From contig JAYKKM010000219.1 of NCBI GenBank assembly GCA_035772405.1, forward strand, positions 62,001 through 126,000: a stretch of 64,000 nt of DNA, given 5' to 3'. Positions 63,801 through 64,000 of the stretch are shown one piece after another. The notes under the pieces are model-generated. The model searched no databases. It was not told the DNA's origin and worked only from the letters and a program-made list of their open reading frames with translations. This stretch comes from Chrysogorgia sp. JL179-B06 (lineage: Eukaryota; Cnidaria; Anthozoa; Scleralcyonacea; Chrysogorgiidae). Positions within the stretch are counted from its first letter, which is position 1; each line of letters begins with the position of its first letter. The position numbers and the translations under genes are program-made.

Positions 63801-64000
63801 TGCCTTGTATTTGCTATTCAATGCCTTGTATTTGCTCGTCAATGCCTTGTATTTGCTCGTCAATGCCTTGTATTTGCTCGTCAATGCCTTGTATTTGCTC
63901 GTCAATGCCTTGTATTTGCTCGTCAATGCCTTGTATTTGCTCGTCAATGCCTTGTATTTGCTCGTCAATGCCTCGTATTTGCTCGTCAATGCCTTGTATT

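Larger units (their letters stand above)
55029..64000. repeat. 21-bp satellite DNA, right part of the same array (about 390 copies)
   Basis: Same monomer and orientation as 4952-51297, continuing to the right edge. Apart from the 827-bp mariner-like insertion it is regular, with a few one-base losses (GTATTGCTCG at about 55634, GCCGTATTTGC at about 63283 and 63469). Monomer order from about 55622 to 56968 repeats that of about 48060-49406 at an offset of 7,562 bp, which becomes 182 monomers after removing the LINE insertion and allowing for the one-base loss at 55634. Confidence 0.97.

Noticed and set aside
4952..64000. Hundreds of long ORFs (LYLLVNA, CICSSMP, CLVFARQ, TSKYKAL, DEQIQGI repeats) as protein-coding genes
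   Set aside because: They are the frames of a 21-bp stop-free tandem repeat, open on both strands over the same bases, beginning and ending wherever a variant monomer adds a stop. No splice sites, start context or non-repeat coding sequence joins them.

Overview
This is a repeat-dominated stretch of a eukaryotic, almost certainly metazoan, genome; a marine invertebrate is the best guess. The evidence is: no conventional host gene, two unrelated tandem arrays filling most of the window, an L2/CR1-type LINE with an apurinic-type endonuclease plus reverse transcriptase, and a Tc1/mariner-type DNA transposon derivative. The phylum cannot be fixed from the sequence alone, because this LINE type occurs in cnidarians, molluscs, echinoderms, amphioxus and fish.

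Layout. (1) 1-2832: array of 18/24/26-bp monomers around GAAGACAACAGTGAC, running off the left edge, with block duplications of 398 and 362 bp. (2) 2833-4951: a 2.1-kb island of mostly single-copy noncoding DNA. It holds a 113-bp hairpin (2859-2971), three copies of a 17-bp repeat (4019-4069), a nested palindrome cluster (4255-4283) and a 37-bp minisatellite of about 10.6 copies (4530-4923). (3) 4952-51297: about 2,200 copies of a 21-bp satellite monomer, organised into many nested higher-order repeats (HORs) whose periods are multiples of 21 bp, or multiples of 21 minus 1 where one 20-bp monomer is included. (4) 51298-55028: a 3.73-kb LINE on the minus strand with one intact 1,186-codon ORF, an L2-like 3' tail and a probable 10-bp target-site duplication. 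(5) 55029-64000: the same 21-bp satellite, about 390 copies, running off the right edge and interrupted at 60023-60849 by an 827-bp mariner-like element with 223-bp terminal inverted repeats and a TA duplication.

The only plausible functional gene is the LINE ORF. It combines a hydrophobic N-terminus, a 2A-like NPGP motif, an endonuclease and a reverse transcriptase. The many very long open frames inside the 21-bp satellite (up to 1,900 codons, on both strands over the same bases) follow from a stop-free monomer whose length is divisible by 3. They are treated here as satellite, not genes.

History. Uninterrupted paralogous copies of the LINE insertion site exist at 49125-49134 and 56687-56696, so the LINE landed after that HOR had amplified. 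Removing the LINE plus one duplication copy restores exact 21-bp phase across the junction. Removing the mariner plus one TA also restores a perfect monomer. The combination of satellites, HORs and nested transposons fits constitutive heterochromatin (pericentromeric, subtelomeric or interstitial), but the window does not say which.
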